39,481 nucleotides of DNA, from NCBI GenBank assembly GCA_003598065.1, contig QZKR01000049.1, forward strand, positions 1-39,481, given 5' to 3'. The stretch's first letter is position 1. Each line of letters begins with the position of its first letter. Below the pieces are notes generated by a model. It did no database searches. It was not told the DNA's origin and saw only the letters and a list, made by a program, of their open reading frames with translations. A program made the translations under genes and the position numbers. Positions 1 through 11,084 of this stretch are shown here, piece by piece. The stretch is from Myxococcales bacterium. GTDB lineage: Bacteria > Myxococcota_A > SURF-8.

Positions 1-114
1 CGCCATGACTCTATCCTCCACTTAGTGTATTACATTTAGTATATCTATAAAAGCCAAAAAAATACAGCCCCAATCCGCAATATCTTGTGATGCACCCACC
101 CGGCCGCCTGCCAA

Positions 115-143
115 TTGACAGGCGTGCCCCACCGCTCTACAAT
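115..143 (+). promoter_or_regulatory. sigma70-type promoter for the hydrolase lipoprotein
   Basis: A perfect -35 box TTGACA lies at 115-120. It is separated by exactly 17 bases from TACAAT at 138-143, which differs from the consensus -10 at one position. The start codon is at 176, giving a leader of roughly 25-30 bases. The stretch upstream (1-114) is AT-rich for this window and holds no gene I can support. Confidence 0.75.
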
Positions 144-175
144 CAAAATCTAAGTATCACACAGGCAAATCAAGC

Positions 176-1678
176 ATGAAACACTTCGGCCTCGCGTGGC
201 TGCCAATCCTCCTCACGGTGTTGACGACATGGGGCTGCGGCGAACCATCCTCGCCGTCGCCGGGCGACGAGGGGGACGGCGATCGCCCTTTGTGCTCGGT
301 TCCAGAGGATTGCCACGAAGGCGCAACGTGCGTTGACGGGCGATGCGTCCCCGATTCCGAGGACGAGGGAGACGGCGACTTGGAGGGTTCTCCGACCGAT
401 GATGATCCTTCGGAGTGGAGCGACAAGGAACTGTCGGACGACGCTCAGCCCGAGGAAGAAGAGAGCGAAACGGAAGACGCGACCGACGCCGATATGGGCC
501 TGGAATCGGAAGCGGAGCTTGACGGAGACGATTCGGAGCCGGAGCCGGAAGCCGAGGAAGCCGACGTCGAAGCGGAGCCGTTCTACTCTCCCGACGATTG
601 GGGTCCTTATACTCCCGGCGAGATGGACTTCGCCTGGCGCGACATGACGCGCGGTGGCATCCTGGGCAAGGACGTGGCGAGCAAAGTCTGGTATCCGGCC
701 CTCGCGCCGCCTCCGGGCGCGGCCAGGGTCCGCTACATGGCCTTGATCGAAGGGCTGGCTTATCCCAATGTCGCCCCCGATCGGAGCGGCGCGCTCTATC
801 CGCTCGTGCTCTTTTCGCACGGCAACAAAGGGGTCAACTTCCAGTCGTTCACCTTCACCTCGCGGCTGGCGAGCCACGGTTTCATCATCGTCGCCCCCAA
901 CCACGCGGGCAACACCATGTTCGACAACCCGAACGACGAACAGATGGCGCAGATCGCCCTCGACCGTCCGGTCGATATTAAGTTCGTCAGGCAGCAGATA
1001 GCGGACTTGAACAACGATCCTGCCAGCCCCCTTTTCCAGATGATCGATTTGTCGCGTGCCGGCGTCGCCGGCCACTCCTTCGGCGGCTTCACCACGCTGA
1101 TTTTGGCGGGAGGGACGGTGAACGTGGACGACGCCCGCGCCCGCTGCCTGGCCGGCACCGAAGCGGACATCTTCTGCCCCTACATCGACTACTGGCCCGC
1201 CGGCCAGACCGTCTCCCGACCCGCCAGCTTCGCCCATTTTCAGGCGGCGGTGGCCATGGCCCCGGGCGGCTACGCGGCCTTCGGCGACGACGGACTGGCG
1301 AACGTCACCATGCCGGTGCTGGTGATGGGCGGGACGCTGGACGAATTCCTCCGCCCGGAGCTTCGCCCCACTTACGCCGCCGTGCCGCCGCCCAAGGCGA
1401 AAGTGGAAATCACGGGCATGGGGCACATGGGATTCACCGACATCTGCCGCATCCCCGGCGTCGAACTGATCCCCACCCTGGGCGATATGTGCAACCCCGA
1501 CAATTATATCAACGTGGATCGGGGCTGGGAGATCATCAATCCCTTTGCGATCGCCTTTCTGCGCCGCTATCTGAAGGACGAACGAAGCATGGACGCCTAC
1601 CTCACCGCCGAGTTCGCGGCGCGCTTCCCCGAAGTGGCGTTCGAAGCCCAACTCGCATCGGGTCGCGCCCGCGATTGA
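176..1678 (+). CDS. secreted lipoprotein alpha/beta hydrolase (dienelactone/PAF-acetylhydrolase-like)
   Basis: The 500-residue protein starts with a hydrophobic signal sequence ending in a weak lipobox-like TWGC (Cys21), so it is probably lipid-anchored. A short Cys-rich stretch follows (Cys40, 46, 52, 57), resembling small disulfide motifs common in myxobacterial-type secreted proteins. Residues about 60-136 are an acidic low-complexity linker. The catalytic part (about 145-500) is an alpha/beta hydrolase. It has an oxyanion segment FSHGNKG near 213-219 and the nucleophile elbow GHSFGG with Ser301. A likely acid Asp sits in GGTLDEF, and a likely His in GMGHMGF near the end. The family includes chlorophyllase, PAF acetylhydrolase and dienelactone hydrolase; the substrate cannot be read from sequence. 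The Shine-Dalgarno is weak. It stands alone between a good promoter and a terminator shared with the convergent operon. Confidence 0.8.
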   Translation: MKHFGLAWLPILLTVLTTWGCGEPSSPSPGDEGDGDRPLCSVPEDCHEGATCVDGRCVPDSEDEGDGDLEGSPTDDDPSEWSDKELSDDAQPEEEESETEDATDADMGLESEAELDGDDSEPEPEAEEADVEAEPFYSPDDWGPYTPGEMDFAWRDMTRGGILGKDVASKVWYPALAPPPGAARVRYMALIEGLAYPNVAPDRSGALYPLVLFSHGNKGVNFQSFTFTSRLASHGFIIVAPNHAGNTMFDNPNDEQMAQIALDRPVDIKFVRQQIADLNNDPASPLFQMIDLSRAGVAGHSFGGFTTLILAGGTVNVDDARARCLAGTEADIFCPYIDYWPAGQTVSRPASFAHFQAAVAMAPGGYAAFGDDGLANVTMPVLVMGGTLDEFLRPELRPTYAAVPPPKAKVEITGMGHMGFTDICRIPGVELIPTLGDMCNPDNYINVDRGWEIINPFAIAFLRRYLKDERSMDAYLTAEFAARFPEVAFEAQLASGRARD

Positions 1679-1700
1679 GGCTGAGCGGCAATCCCATAAA

Positions 1701-1730
1701 AAAACGGCGCGACAGTCGCCGCGCCGTTTT
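1701..1730. terminator. bidirectional intrinsic terminator
   Basis: A perfect 11-bp stem (1701-1711 pairing with 1720-1730) encloses an 8-base loop. The stem core is GGCGCG/CGCGCC, flanked by A runs on the left and T runs on the right, so it works in both directions. It lies between the convergent stops at 1678 (plus) and 1751 (minus), closing both the hydrolase gene and the long acyl-CoA operon. Confidence 0.85.
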
Positions 1731-1750
1731 CATTGGCCTGACGGGAAAAT

Positions 1751-2908
1751 CTAGCTGAAGCGGTTGAGCACGTCGCGGGCGATGACGATCCGCTGCACTT
1801 CGCTGGTCCCTTCGCCGATCTCCAAAAGCCGCTGGTCGCGGTAGAAACGCTCGGCGGGATACTCTTCCATCAGTCCATACCCGCCGTGAAGCTGCACGCA
1901 GTGGTCGGCGCACTCGTGCGCCACCTCGGAGCAGTACAGCTTCGCCATCGCCGCTTCCGTCTTGAACGGCTTGTGGTTGTCCTTCAGCCAGCAGGCCTTG
2001 TAGAGCAGGTTGCGGGCCGCCTCGATTTTCATCGCCATGTCGGCCAGCTTGAATTCGTTGGCCTGGAAGCTGGCGATCGGCTTGCCGAACTGTTTGCGTT
2101 GCAGGGCGTATTTCGCCGCCGCCTCGAAGGCTCCCTGGGCGCAGCCCAGGCCCATTGCGCCGATCGACAGCCGGCCGGCGTCGAGGGTGGCCAGCATCTG
2201 GCGGAAGCCGTCGCCGCGCTTGCCCAGCAGATTCGTCTGCGGCACGCGCACGCTGTCGAGGTAGAGCTCGCCGGTGTTCGAGGCGCGCCACATCAGCTTG
2301 CGGTGCATTTCCTTCGTCGTGTAGCCGGGCGCGCCGTTCTCGACGAGGATGCAACTGTGCTCCGGGCGGCCGTCGGCCGAGCGTCCGGTGATGCACTGGA
2401 TCGTCGAGCCCCAGCTCATCGCCGCCGCCGAGTTGGTGATGAAGATCTTCGAACCGTTGAGAACCCACTGGCCGCCTTCCAGCGCGGCCTTGGTCCGCGA
2501 GGCCCCCGCGTCGCTGCCGGCCTCGGGCTCGGTGAGGCCGAAGCCCCAGAGCTTTTTTCCGGCGCAGAGGTCGGGGAGGTACTTGCGCTTGTGTTCCTCG
2601 CTGCCGAAATAGTAGATCGGTCCGATGCCGAGCGAGTTGCCGGCGGCCACCGTCGCCGCGTGCGAGCCATCGACGCGGGCGACTTCCTCCACGGCGATGA
2701 TGTAGGAGAGATAGTCCATTCCCTGGCCGCCGTAATCGGGCGAAACGACGCAACCGAAGAGACCGAGTTCGCCCATTTTCCTGGTGAGGTTTTCGGAGAA
2801 CGTCTCCGTGCGGCTCAACTCCGCGGCCACGGGCGCGATTTCGTTTTCGGCGAAATCCCGCACCGAGCGGCGCAGCAGTTCCTGTTCCTGGGTCAGGTTG
2901 AAATCCAT
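1751..2908 (-). CDS. acyl-CoA dehydrogenase (last gene of acyl-CoA operon)
   Basis: This 385-residue protein is a full-length FAD-dependent acyl-CoA dehydrogenase that forms the alpha-beta double bond and passes electrons to ETF. It has the N-terminal helical domain, the FAD/substrate loop GLTEPEAGSDAG, the KQFGKPIASFQ segment and the C-terminal GGYGLMEEYPAERFYRD motif. The catalytic base should be Glu366 in the GEGTSEVQR block; here the usual Tyr before it is Gly, unlike its two paralogues in the operon. A good AGGA Shine-Dalgarno precedes ATG at 2908. It is separated by about 45 bases from the DUF35 gene upstream and sits nearest the thiolase-fold/DUF35 genes. That suggests it prepares or uses their substrate rather than butyryl-CoA, which is inference. 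Confidence 0.93.
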   Translation of the reverse strand: MDFNLTQEQELLRRSVRDFAENEIAPVAAELSRTETFSENLTRKMGELGLFGCVVSPDYGGQGMDYLSYIIAVEEVARVDGSHAATVAAGNSLGIGPIYYFGSEEHKRKYLPDLCAGKKLWGFGLTEPEAGSDAGASRTKAALEGGQWVLNGSKIFITNSAAAMSWGSTIQCITGRSADGRPEHSCILVENGAPGYTTKEMHRKLMWRASNTGELYLDSVRVPQTNLLGKRGDGFRQMLATLDAGRLSIGAMGLGCAQGAFEAAAKYALQRKQFGKPIASFQANEFKLADMAMKIEAARNLLYKACWLKDNHKPFKTEAAMAKLYCSEVAHECADHCVQLHGGYGLMEEYPAERFYRDQRLLEIGEGTSEVQRIVIARDVLNRFS

Positions 2909-2953
2909 CGTTCCTCGCTTTCCGCCGGCGTCGTCACGCCGGCCGACGCGCCG

Positions 2954-3421
2954 CTACCTCGCGAGCGGCACGAAATAAACATCCGTGATCGAGCCCTTGC
3001 GCTGCGCCTTGGGCGCAAAGGCGAGCTTGACCTCCATGCCAATATAGACCGCCGACGCTTCGGCGCGCAACGGCGCGGCGAAGCCGCCGTCGGCCCCGTC
3101 GAAGCGCACGAAGGCGATGAGCGTGGGTTCCTGCTCGTCGCCGTGCATGTCCTCGCAGGAGATGGTGAAGCTCTCGACGACGCCCGCGCCGTCAAGCTCG
3201 ACGTAATCCGTGATCTCCTCGAAGCTGTCCTCGCAGAAGATGCGCGGCGGACAATAAATCACGCCGCTCTGCTGCGCGACGGAGGCGATCAGCTTGCCTT
3301 CCTTGAGCTTGCGGAAAAACAGCTCGCCGGCCAGGCCGTACGTGTAACGGTAGCTGATGGGGATCTTGCCTTCGTAGTAGGACAAGTGGGTGGTTTGCGT
3401 GATTTTTTCTTTGATCGCCAT
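2954..3421 (-). CDS. DUF35 OB-fold protein lacking the zinc ribbon ligands
   Basis: The 155-residue protein belongs to the DUF35 (OB-fold, acyl-CoA-associated) family, whose members partner thiolase-fold enzymes. It shares EGKLIAS and the YIGMEV block with the neighbouring DUF35 gene, showing they are paralogues. In the ribbon region the partner has four Cys, while here the aligned positions read Ala, Ser, Cys63 and Ser. Only one ligand survives (an extra Cys57 sits elsewhere), so the zinc site is probably lost. The ATG at 3421 gives the normal family length; open frame further upstream reads through the neighbouring gene in another frame. The stop of the preceding gene is 11 bases away, so translation is probably coupled. 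Confidence 0.82.
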   Translation of the reverse strand: MAIKEKITQTTHLSYYEGKIPISYRYTYGLAGELFFRKLKEGKLIASVAQQSGVIYCPPRIFCEDSFEEITDYVELDGAGVVESFTISCEDMHGDEQEPTLIAFVRFDGADGGFAAPLRAEASAVYIGMEVKLAFAPKAQRKGSITDVYFVPLAR

Positions 3422-3432
3422 GGCTCGCCCCC

Positions 3433-4029
3433 TTACTTCTTGGCCTTTTTGGCCTTCTTGGCCGGCGCCTTCGCCGGGGCCTTCTTCGCCGCCTTCGCCG
3501 CCGCTTTCACCGGCCGGAAGTACATGATGTCGCGGATGTCGCCCTCGCGCTCCTCGGCCGGCCGCCAGACCGCCTGCACCTTCATGCCGATGTAGATGTC
3601 CTCCGGCTCGACCTCGTCGAGCAGGTGGAGGATGCCCATTTTCGCATCCGCGCCGTCGATGGAGATGACGGCCGGCAGGGTCGGTTTCTCGCCGGGTTTC
3701 AGCCGGCTGGCGTCGAAATGGATGCGGGCCACGGAGAAAGTCTCCACCGTGCCCGTATCCCGCACCTGCACCCACTCGTCCGTCGGACGGTAGCACAGCT
3801 CGCAGAAGGCGCGGGCGGGCAGCATCGTGCGCTTGCATTTGCGGCAGTGGGAAGCGATGAGCTTGCCTTCCTTGAGGCCGCTCAGATAGATGCCGATGCC
3901 GACGCCGTTGTCCCAGGCGTATTCCAGAGTCGGCTCGAAGTGGTAGTAAAGCACCTTGTCTTTCGCGAAGGCTTCCTCCTTCACGTTGGCGCCGCCGAGT
4001 TTCTTATCCTTCAATGCATCGCGGATCAT
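3433..4029 (-). CDS. DUF35 zinc-ribbon/OB-fold protein with Lys/Ala-rich tail
   Basis: The 198-residue protein has an N-terminal extension, then a zinc ribbon with Cys62, Cys65, Cys76 and Cys79 (CRKC...CELC). An OB-fold ending near residue 172 follows. In known systems such proteins bind CoA substrates and bridge thiolase-fold partners, as in archaeal thiolase/HMG-CoA synthase complexes and the Ltp2 aldolase with its DUF35 partner. Residues 174-198 are an almost pure Lys/Ala/Pro tail resembling histone-H1-like tails, which is odd for this family. AAAGGAG precedes ATG at 4029. It follows the thiolase-fold gene by 14 bases and precedes the zinc-less paralogue by 11, so the four genes probably form one complex. 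Confidence 0.85.
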   Translation of the reverse strand: MIRDALKDKKLGGANVKEEAFAKDKVLYYHFEPTLEYAWDNGVGIGIYLSGLKEGKLIASHCRKCKRTMLPARAFCELCYRPTDEWVQVRDTGTVETFSVARIHFDASRLKPGEKPTLPAVISIDGADAKMGILHLLDEVEPEDIYIGMKVQAVWRPAEEREGDIRDIMYFRPVKAAAKAAKKAPAKAPAKKAKKAKK

Positions 4030-4043
4030 GGCGTGCTCCTTTC

Positions 4044-5213
4044 CTAGTAATTGCGGCAAACGATGACGGTGCCGACCTGCATCAGGTCGCCCCACGCCTG
4101 CGCGACGCCGGTTTTCGGGAAGCCCTTTATCTGCCGCTCGCCGGCCTCGCCGCGCAACTGCCAGAACAGTTCCGCCACCTTCATCGTGCCCGTGGCCGCG
4201 ATCGGGTTGCCGACGCCCAGCGCGCCGCCCGAGGGGCAGGCCGGGATGCCGCCGCCGTTGCGCGCGTAGAAGCCTTCGCCGAACAGCGCCGCCGCCTGTC
4301 CGCGCGGCGCCAGTTGCAGACCCTCCAGGTGGTGGAGCATCTTGTAGTTGAAGGGATCGTAGGGCTCGGCGAGGTCGATTTCCTTCATCGGGTTTCTGAT
4401 GCCCGCCATGTCGTAGGCCATGCGCGCCGCCTTTTCCACGTAGCGCGGATACTGGAGGTCGCGCGTCGCCCAGTAGGCGGTGTCGAGGTTGAAGCCGACG
4501 CCGTCGATGAACACCGGCCGGTCCGTGTACTGCCGCGCCACGTGCTCGCTGGCCAGAATCAGGGCGCAGGCGCCGTCGGAGGCCGGGCTGATGTCGAGCC
4601 GGTGCACGGGCTCGACGAGAACTTCGGAGTTCAACACGTCGTCGAGAGTCAGTTTCTCCGCCACCTGCGCGGCCGGATGCGCCAGGGCGTTGCTTTTGTT
4701 CTGGACGCTCACCGCCGCGATCTGACGTTTCTCGATCTTGTTTTCGTGCATGTAGCGCTGCATCTCCAGGGCGAAGATCCAGATCAAGGTCGGCTTCAGC
4801 GGTTGTTCGGTGGTGTGGTCGAAAATCGTCAGAAACGCGCCCTGCGGATGGGGATAGGCGCTCGACATCTTCTCGGAGCAGACGACCATGCAGGTGTCGA
4901 ACATTCCCGAGGCGATGTGGAAATAGCCGTGAATCGGGGCGAAAACGCCCGTGCCGCCGCCGACGAAGTTGCGCATGTAGGGTTTGAATTTTCCGCCCGA
5001 ACCGTCGCAAAGATATTCGGCCTTCATGTGGACGCCGTCGAAGGCGTCGGGGGCCGTGCCCATCGTCACCGACTCGATGCGATCCAGTTCCATGCCGCAG
5101 GAATCCAGGGCCATCTTCGAAGCCTGCCAGGCCAGTTCCTTGCCCGTCTCCTGCGCGCGGCGAACGAACTTCGTGATGCCCGCGCCGATGATTGCCACTC
5201 TGCGTGCTTTCAT
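4044..5213 (-). CDS. thiolase-fold protein (SCP-x/Ltp type) lacking catalytic Cys
   Basis: The 389-residue protein has the SCP-x/lipid-transfer thiolase fold. It has an N-terminal VAIIGAGITKF, a mid-domain DISPASDGACALIL and a C-terminal PSGGALGVGNP. By my alignment to SCP-x thiolases, the nucleophilic Cys falls on Gly86 in VGGGTG. The catalytic His of the usual HDxF motif is replaced by Tyr285 in EPYDPF, and the Cys and His of the CGHP motif are Val334 and Asn336. Classical thiolysis is therefore unlikely. A Tyr at this site recalls the Ltp2 steroid side-chain aldolase, which works with a DUF35 partner. Automated labels such as acetyl-CoA acetyltransferase would mislead. AGGAG precedes the start, and the upstream gene of the same type ends 21 bases before. 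Confidence 0.85.
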   Translation of the reverse strand: MKARRVAIIGAGITKFVRRAQETGKELAWQASKMALDSCGMELDRIESVTMGTAPDAFDGVHMKAEYLCDGSGGKFKPYMRNFVGGGTGVFAPIHGYFHIASGMFDTCMVVCSEKMSSAYPHPQGAFLTIFDHTTEQPLKPTLIWIFALEMQRYMHENKIEKRQIAAVSVQNKSNALAHPAAQVAEKLTLDDVLNSEVLVEPVHRLDISPASDGACALILASEHVARQYTDRPVFIDGVGFNLDTAYWATRDLQYPRYVEKAARMAYDMAGIRNPMKEIDLAEPYDPFNYKMLHHLEGLQLAPRGQAAALFGEGFYARNGGGIPACPSGGALGVGNPIAATGTMKVAELFWQLRGEAGERQIKGFPKTGVAQAWGDLMQVGTVIVCRNY

Positions 5214-5234
5214 CTCAGGTCGCTCCTTCCCTCG

Positions 5235-6383
5235 CTAGTTGTTCCGGAGAATCATGACGGCGCAACTGGTCGTCGGCGCGCCGCGCCAGATCTGCACCAG
5301 ACCGCATTCGGCGTCCTCCGCCTGATGCCGGCCGGCGACGCCCCGAAGCTGGTTGACGATCTCCAGCGTCTTGTGGCCGCCGGACGTCTCGATCAGGTGC
5401 CCCACGCCGAGCGCGCCGCCCGACGGGTTGATGAGCACGCCGCCGCGAGGGCCGTACTCGCCGGATTCGAAAAGATGGCCGGCGGAGCCGGGCGCGCAGA
5501 GCTTCAGCGCTTCCATATGCTGCAGCGCCTTGAACGACACGTCGTCGCAGATTTCGAAGATGTCGATGTCGTCCAGCGGCGAGCCGATGTTCGCCATGCG
5601 ATACGCTTTCTCGGCCGCCAGCCGCGTGGCCGCCGATTCCTCCATCTGTCGCGAATCGAGGTTGGGCGAGTCGGAGCACCAGGCCAGACCGTCGATCCAG
5701 ATCGGCTGACCGGCGAGCTGGGGAACTGTCTCCTCGCTGGCCAGAACGGCGACGACGCAGCCATCGGCGTGGCCCGCCAGATCCAGCCGGCCCACCGGCC
5801 AGGACACCGGGTCCGCGCCGAGCACGTCCTCGATCTCCAGCTTCGCGCCGTAGGAGGCGAGCGGGTTGTCCAGCGCCGCCGCGCGCGATTCGACGACGAC
5901 TTTCGCGCACTGTTCGCGCGTCGCGCCGCTGGCGTGCAGGTAGCGGGTCATTTCCAGGCCGTCGATGATGTGGACCGTCTGACCCAGGGGGCGCAGGTAA
6001 ACCGGGTCGAGCGCGAAGCTCTTCACGTCGTCCGGCGTCTTCACGTTGGACAGCTTGCTGTGCGACTCGATCGCCACGAGATCGAAGAGGCCGGCGCGGA
6101 TCATCATGAAGCCCGTCGCCAGCGCGTGCAGAAAATCGCCGGGGACGGTCTGCACCGATTTGAGCACCGCGCCGAGCTGGTCGTTGCAATACTCGTCGCA
6201 GATGCTATAGCCCTCCCAGAAATCCTCGGCGGCGGTGACGAAGCCGCCGATGTCCTTGGGCTCCACGCCCGCGTCGCGATACGCCTTCACCGCGGCCTCG
6301 AAGACCAGCTCGCGGAAGGAGACGCCGGGCGTCGTGGGGGAGAAACCCGCCTGTCCGATGCCGACAATAGCCACCCGTTTCAT
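5235..6383 (-). CDS. second thiolase-fold protein lacking catalytic Cys
   Basis: The 382-residue protein is a divergent paralogue of the adjacent thiolase-fold gene. It has the N-terminal VAIVGIGQAGF and the C-terminal PSGGALGVGHL. The nucleophile position aligns with Pro81 in VPGDF, the HDxF His aligns with Cys279 (EICDD), and the CGHP Cys is replaced by Val. Neither subunit alone has a normal thiolase centre. A heteromer with the neighbouring protein and the two DUF35 proteins is the simplest reading (inference). I chose ATG at 6383 because GAGGAGG lies upstream at proper spacing; the frame stays open to 6416 without a better site. About 150 bases separate it from the mutase small subunit, the largest gap in the operon, so an internal promoter is possible. 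Confidence 0.85.
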   Translation of the reverse strand: MKRVAIVGIGQAGFSPTTPGVSFRELVFEAAVKAYRDAGVEPKDIGGFVTAAEDFWEGYSICDEYCNDQLGAVLKSVQTVPGDFLHALATGFMMIRAGLFDLVAIESHSKLSNVKTPDDVKSFALDPVYLRPLGQTVHIIDGLEMTRYLHASGATREQCAKVVVESRAAALDNPLASYGAKLEIEDVLGADPVSWPVGRLDLAGHADGCVVAVLASEETVPQLAGQPIWIDGLAWCSDSPNLDSRQMEESAATRLAAEKAYRMANIGSPLDDIDIFEICDDVSFKALQHMEALKLCAPGSAGHLFESGEYGPRGGVLINPSGGALGVGHLIETSGGHKTLEIVNQLRGVAGRHQAEDAECGLVQIWRGAPTTSCAVMILRNN

Positions 6384-6534
6384 GCAATCCCTCCTCATGC
6401 TCGGGTTTCGGAACAAGAGCGATGCAGAACCGCGCTTTGCGGAAAAAAACCAGTTTCAGGCGCATGCACGCCCGCCTTGCGCCGCGCTTCCGACTCCCGG
6501 GAGACGGAACTTCAGGTCGAGCGCTCCCGGCGCC

Positions 6535-6957
6535 TCACACCGCCTGGCCGAGATGGTGCGCCTTCGCGATGTCGGTGATGAAGGCCACGATGTCGCGCGT
6601 GTTCGTACCGGGCGTGAACAGCGCCGCCACGCCGGCCGCTTTCAGCTTCGCGATGTCGTCGTCGGGAACGATGCCGCCGCCGAAGACGACGATGTCGCCC
6701 GCGCCGCGCTCCTTCAACAGCTCGATGACGCGCGGGAAAAGATACAGGTGCGCGCCCGACATCACCGAGAGGCCGACCAGGTCCACGTCCTCCTGGATGG
6801 CGGCGTTGACGATCATCTCCGGCGTCTGGTGCAGGCCGGTGTAGATGACCTCGAAGCCGGCGTCGCGCAGCGCCCGCGCCACGACCTTGGCGCCCCGGTC
6901 ATGGCCGTCGAGTCCGGGTTTGCCTACGAGGACTCGAATTTTCCGCTCGTTCGTCAT
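6535..6957 (-). CDS. icmB: B12-binding small subunit of acyl-CoA mutase (isobutyryl-CoA mutase type)
   Basis: The 140-residue protein is a stand-alone cobalamin-binding domain. The DxHxxG motif is Asp17-x-His19-x-x-Gly22, where His19 is the expected lower axial ligand of adenosylcobalamin. The GLSVMSGAH and GGGIVPDDD loops that cradle the nucleotide tail are also present. Its size fits separate small subunits such as IcmB (136 residues in Streptomyces, from memory) rather than the fused methylmalonyl-CoA mutases. A near-perfect GAGGTGATT Shine-Dalgarno precedes ATG. The large-subunit stop lies 12 bases upstream, so the two are coupled. The symbol rests on the large subunit's active-site signature. 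Confidence 0.85.
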   Translation of the reverse strand: MTNERKIRVLVGKPGLDGHDRGAKVVARALRDAGFEVIYTGLHQTPEMIVNAAIQEDVDLVGLSVMSGAHLYLFPRVIELLKERGAGDIVVFGGGIVPDDDIAKLKAAGVAALFTPGTNTRDIVAFITDIAKAHHLGQAV

Positions 6958-6969
6958 GAATCACCTCGC

Positions 6970-8658
<1,689 letters not shown>

Positions 8659-8667
8659 GGCGTACTC

Positions 8668-9819
8668 CTAACCTCTCTCGCCGAGCGCGTGCCGCGCGAT
8701 GACCATGCGCTGCACCTCGCTCGTGCCTTCGTAAATCGTCGTCACCCGGACGTCGCGATAGTAGCGCTCCACCGGGTACTCCTTCACGTAGCCGTAGCCG
8801 CCGTGAATCTGGATGGCCTCGCCGCAGACGCGGTTGGCCGTCTCGGTGGTGAAGAGCTTGGCCATCGAGGCCTGGCGAGTGAACGGCTGCTTGTGTTCCT
8901 TGAGCCAGGCGGCCTGCATGATCAGGAGCCGCGCGGCGTCCAGTTCCGTGGCCATGTCGGCGAGCTTCCACTGGATCGCCTGGAAGTCGGCGATCGGCCG
9001 GCCGAACTGCCTCCGCTGCAAGGCGTAGTCGCGCGCCTCGTCCAGCGCGGCCAGGCCGATTCCCAGCGCCTGACTGGCCACGCCGATGCGGCCGCCGTCC
9101 AGCGCCGCCATGGCGATGCGGAAGCCCCGGCCCTCTTCGCCCAAGAGATGATCGGCGGGGATGCGGCAGTCCTCGAACACGACTTCGAGCGTCGAGGAGC
9201 CGCGCAGGCCCATCTTGTCCTCCTTCTTGCCGAGCACGAGCCCCGGCGCGTCCTTCGGCACGACGAACGCCGAGACGCCCATCGTCCCCTTCGCCTCGCG
9301 GGCCGTCCGCGCCCAGACGACGAGGACGCCGGCGTGGTCGGCGGAGGAGATGAACTGCTTCACGCCGTTGAGCACCCAGTGGTCGCCGTCGCGGACGGCG
9401 GTCGTCCGCAGGCTGCCGGCGTCGCTGCCGGACGACGGCTCGGTGAGCGCGAAAGCGCCCGCCACCGCCTCGCCCGAGGTGATGGTGGGCACGTAGCGCC
9501 GCGCCACCTGCGGCTCGGCGAAAGCGGCGACGATCTCCGCCACCATGTTGGTGACGGACATCCCGACGGCCACGGAGGCGTCGGCGCGGGCGATCTCGGT
9601 GACGGCGGCGGAGTAGGCGACGACGCCCACCGCCGAGCCGCCCAACTCCTCGGAGATGTTCATGCCGAGCAGGCCGAGTTCGGCCATCTTCCGGTATTCC
9701 GCCTCCGGGAAGGCGCTCGTTTCGTCGCGCCACTTGGCCTTGGGCGCAAGTTCGGCGCGGGCGTAGTCCCGCACCATGTCGCGGATCATCGTCTGCTGTT
9801 CGTCGAGTTCAAAATGCAT
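8668..9819 (-). CDS. acyl-CoA dehydrogenase
   Basis: The 383-residue protein has all landmarks of the acyl-CoA dehydrogenase family: N-terminal ELDEQQTMIRDMVRDYAR, the FAD loop ALTEPSSGSDAG, RRQFGRPIADFQAIQ and GGYGYVKEYPVERYYRD. The catalytic base should be Glu364 in IYEGTSEVQR, the position used by short- and medium-chain and butyryl-CoA dehydrogenases. It could oxidise butyryl-CoA or isobutyryl-CoA; sequence alone does not decide. It is immediately upstream of the mutase large subunit (9 bases) with the TAG stop overlapping the mutase Shine-Dalgarno. Its own Shine-Dalgarno is weak. Confidence 0.93.
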   Translation of the reverse strand: MHFELDEQQTMIRDMVRDYARAELAPKAKWRDETSAFPEAEYRKMAELGLLGMNISEELGGSAVGVVAYSAAVTEIARADASVAVGMSVTNMVAEIVAAFAEPQVARRYVPTITSGEAVAGAFALTEPSSGSDAGSLRTTAVRDGDHWVLNGVKQFISSADHAGVLVVWARTAREAKGTMGVSAFVVPKDAPGLVLGKKEDKMGLRGSSTLEVVFEDCRIPADHLLGEEGRGFRIAMAALDGGRIGVASQALGIGLAALDEARDYALQRRQFGRPIADFQAIQWKLADMATELDAARLLIMQAAWLKEHKQPFTRQASMAKLFTTETANRVCGEAIQIHGGYGYVKEYPVERYYRDVRVTTIYEGTSEVQRMVIARHALGERG

Positions 9820-9852
9820 CGTCGCCCATCCGATCGCGAAAGAACGGAGTTT

Positions 9853-11028
<1,176 letters not shown>

Positions 11029-11084
11029 GATCGTCTCCTTGATAAAGCGGATGCCGCCGAGGCGGGATCGCTCCCGCCCAAGCC

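Noticed and set aside
1..6. A minus-strand ATG at 4-6 as the start of a gene leaving the window on the left.
   Set aside because: Only two codons are visible, so nothing can be supported.
4044..6383. Annotation of both thiolase-fold genes as acetyl-CoA acetyltransferases.
   Set aside because: All three usual catalytic positions are substituted in one and at least the nucleophile, the HDxF His and the last Cys in the other.
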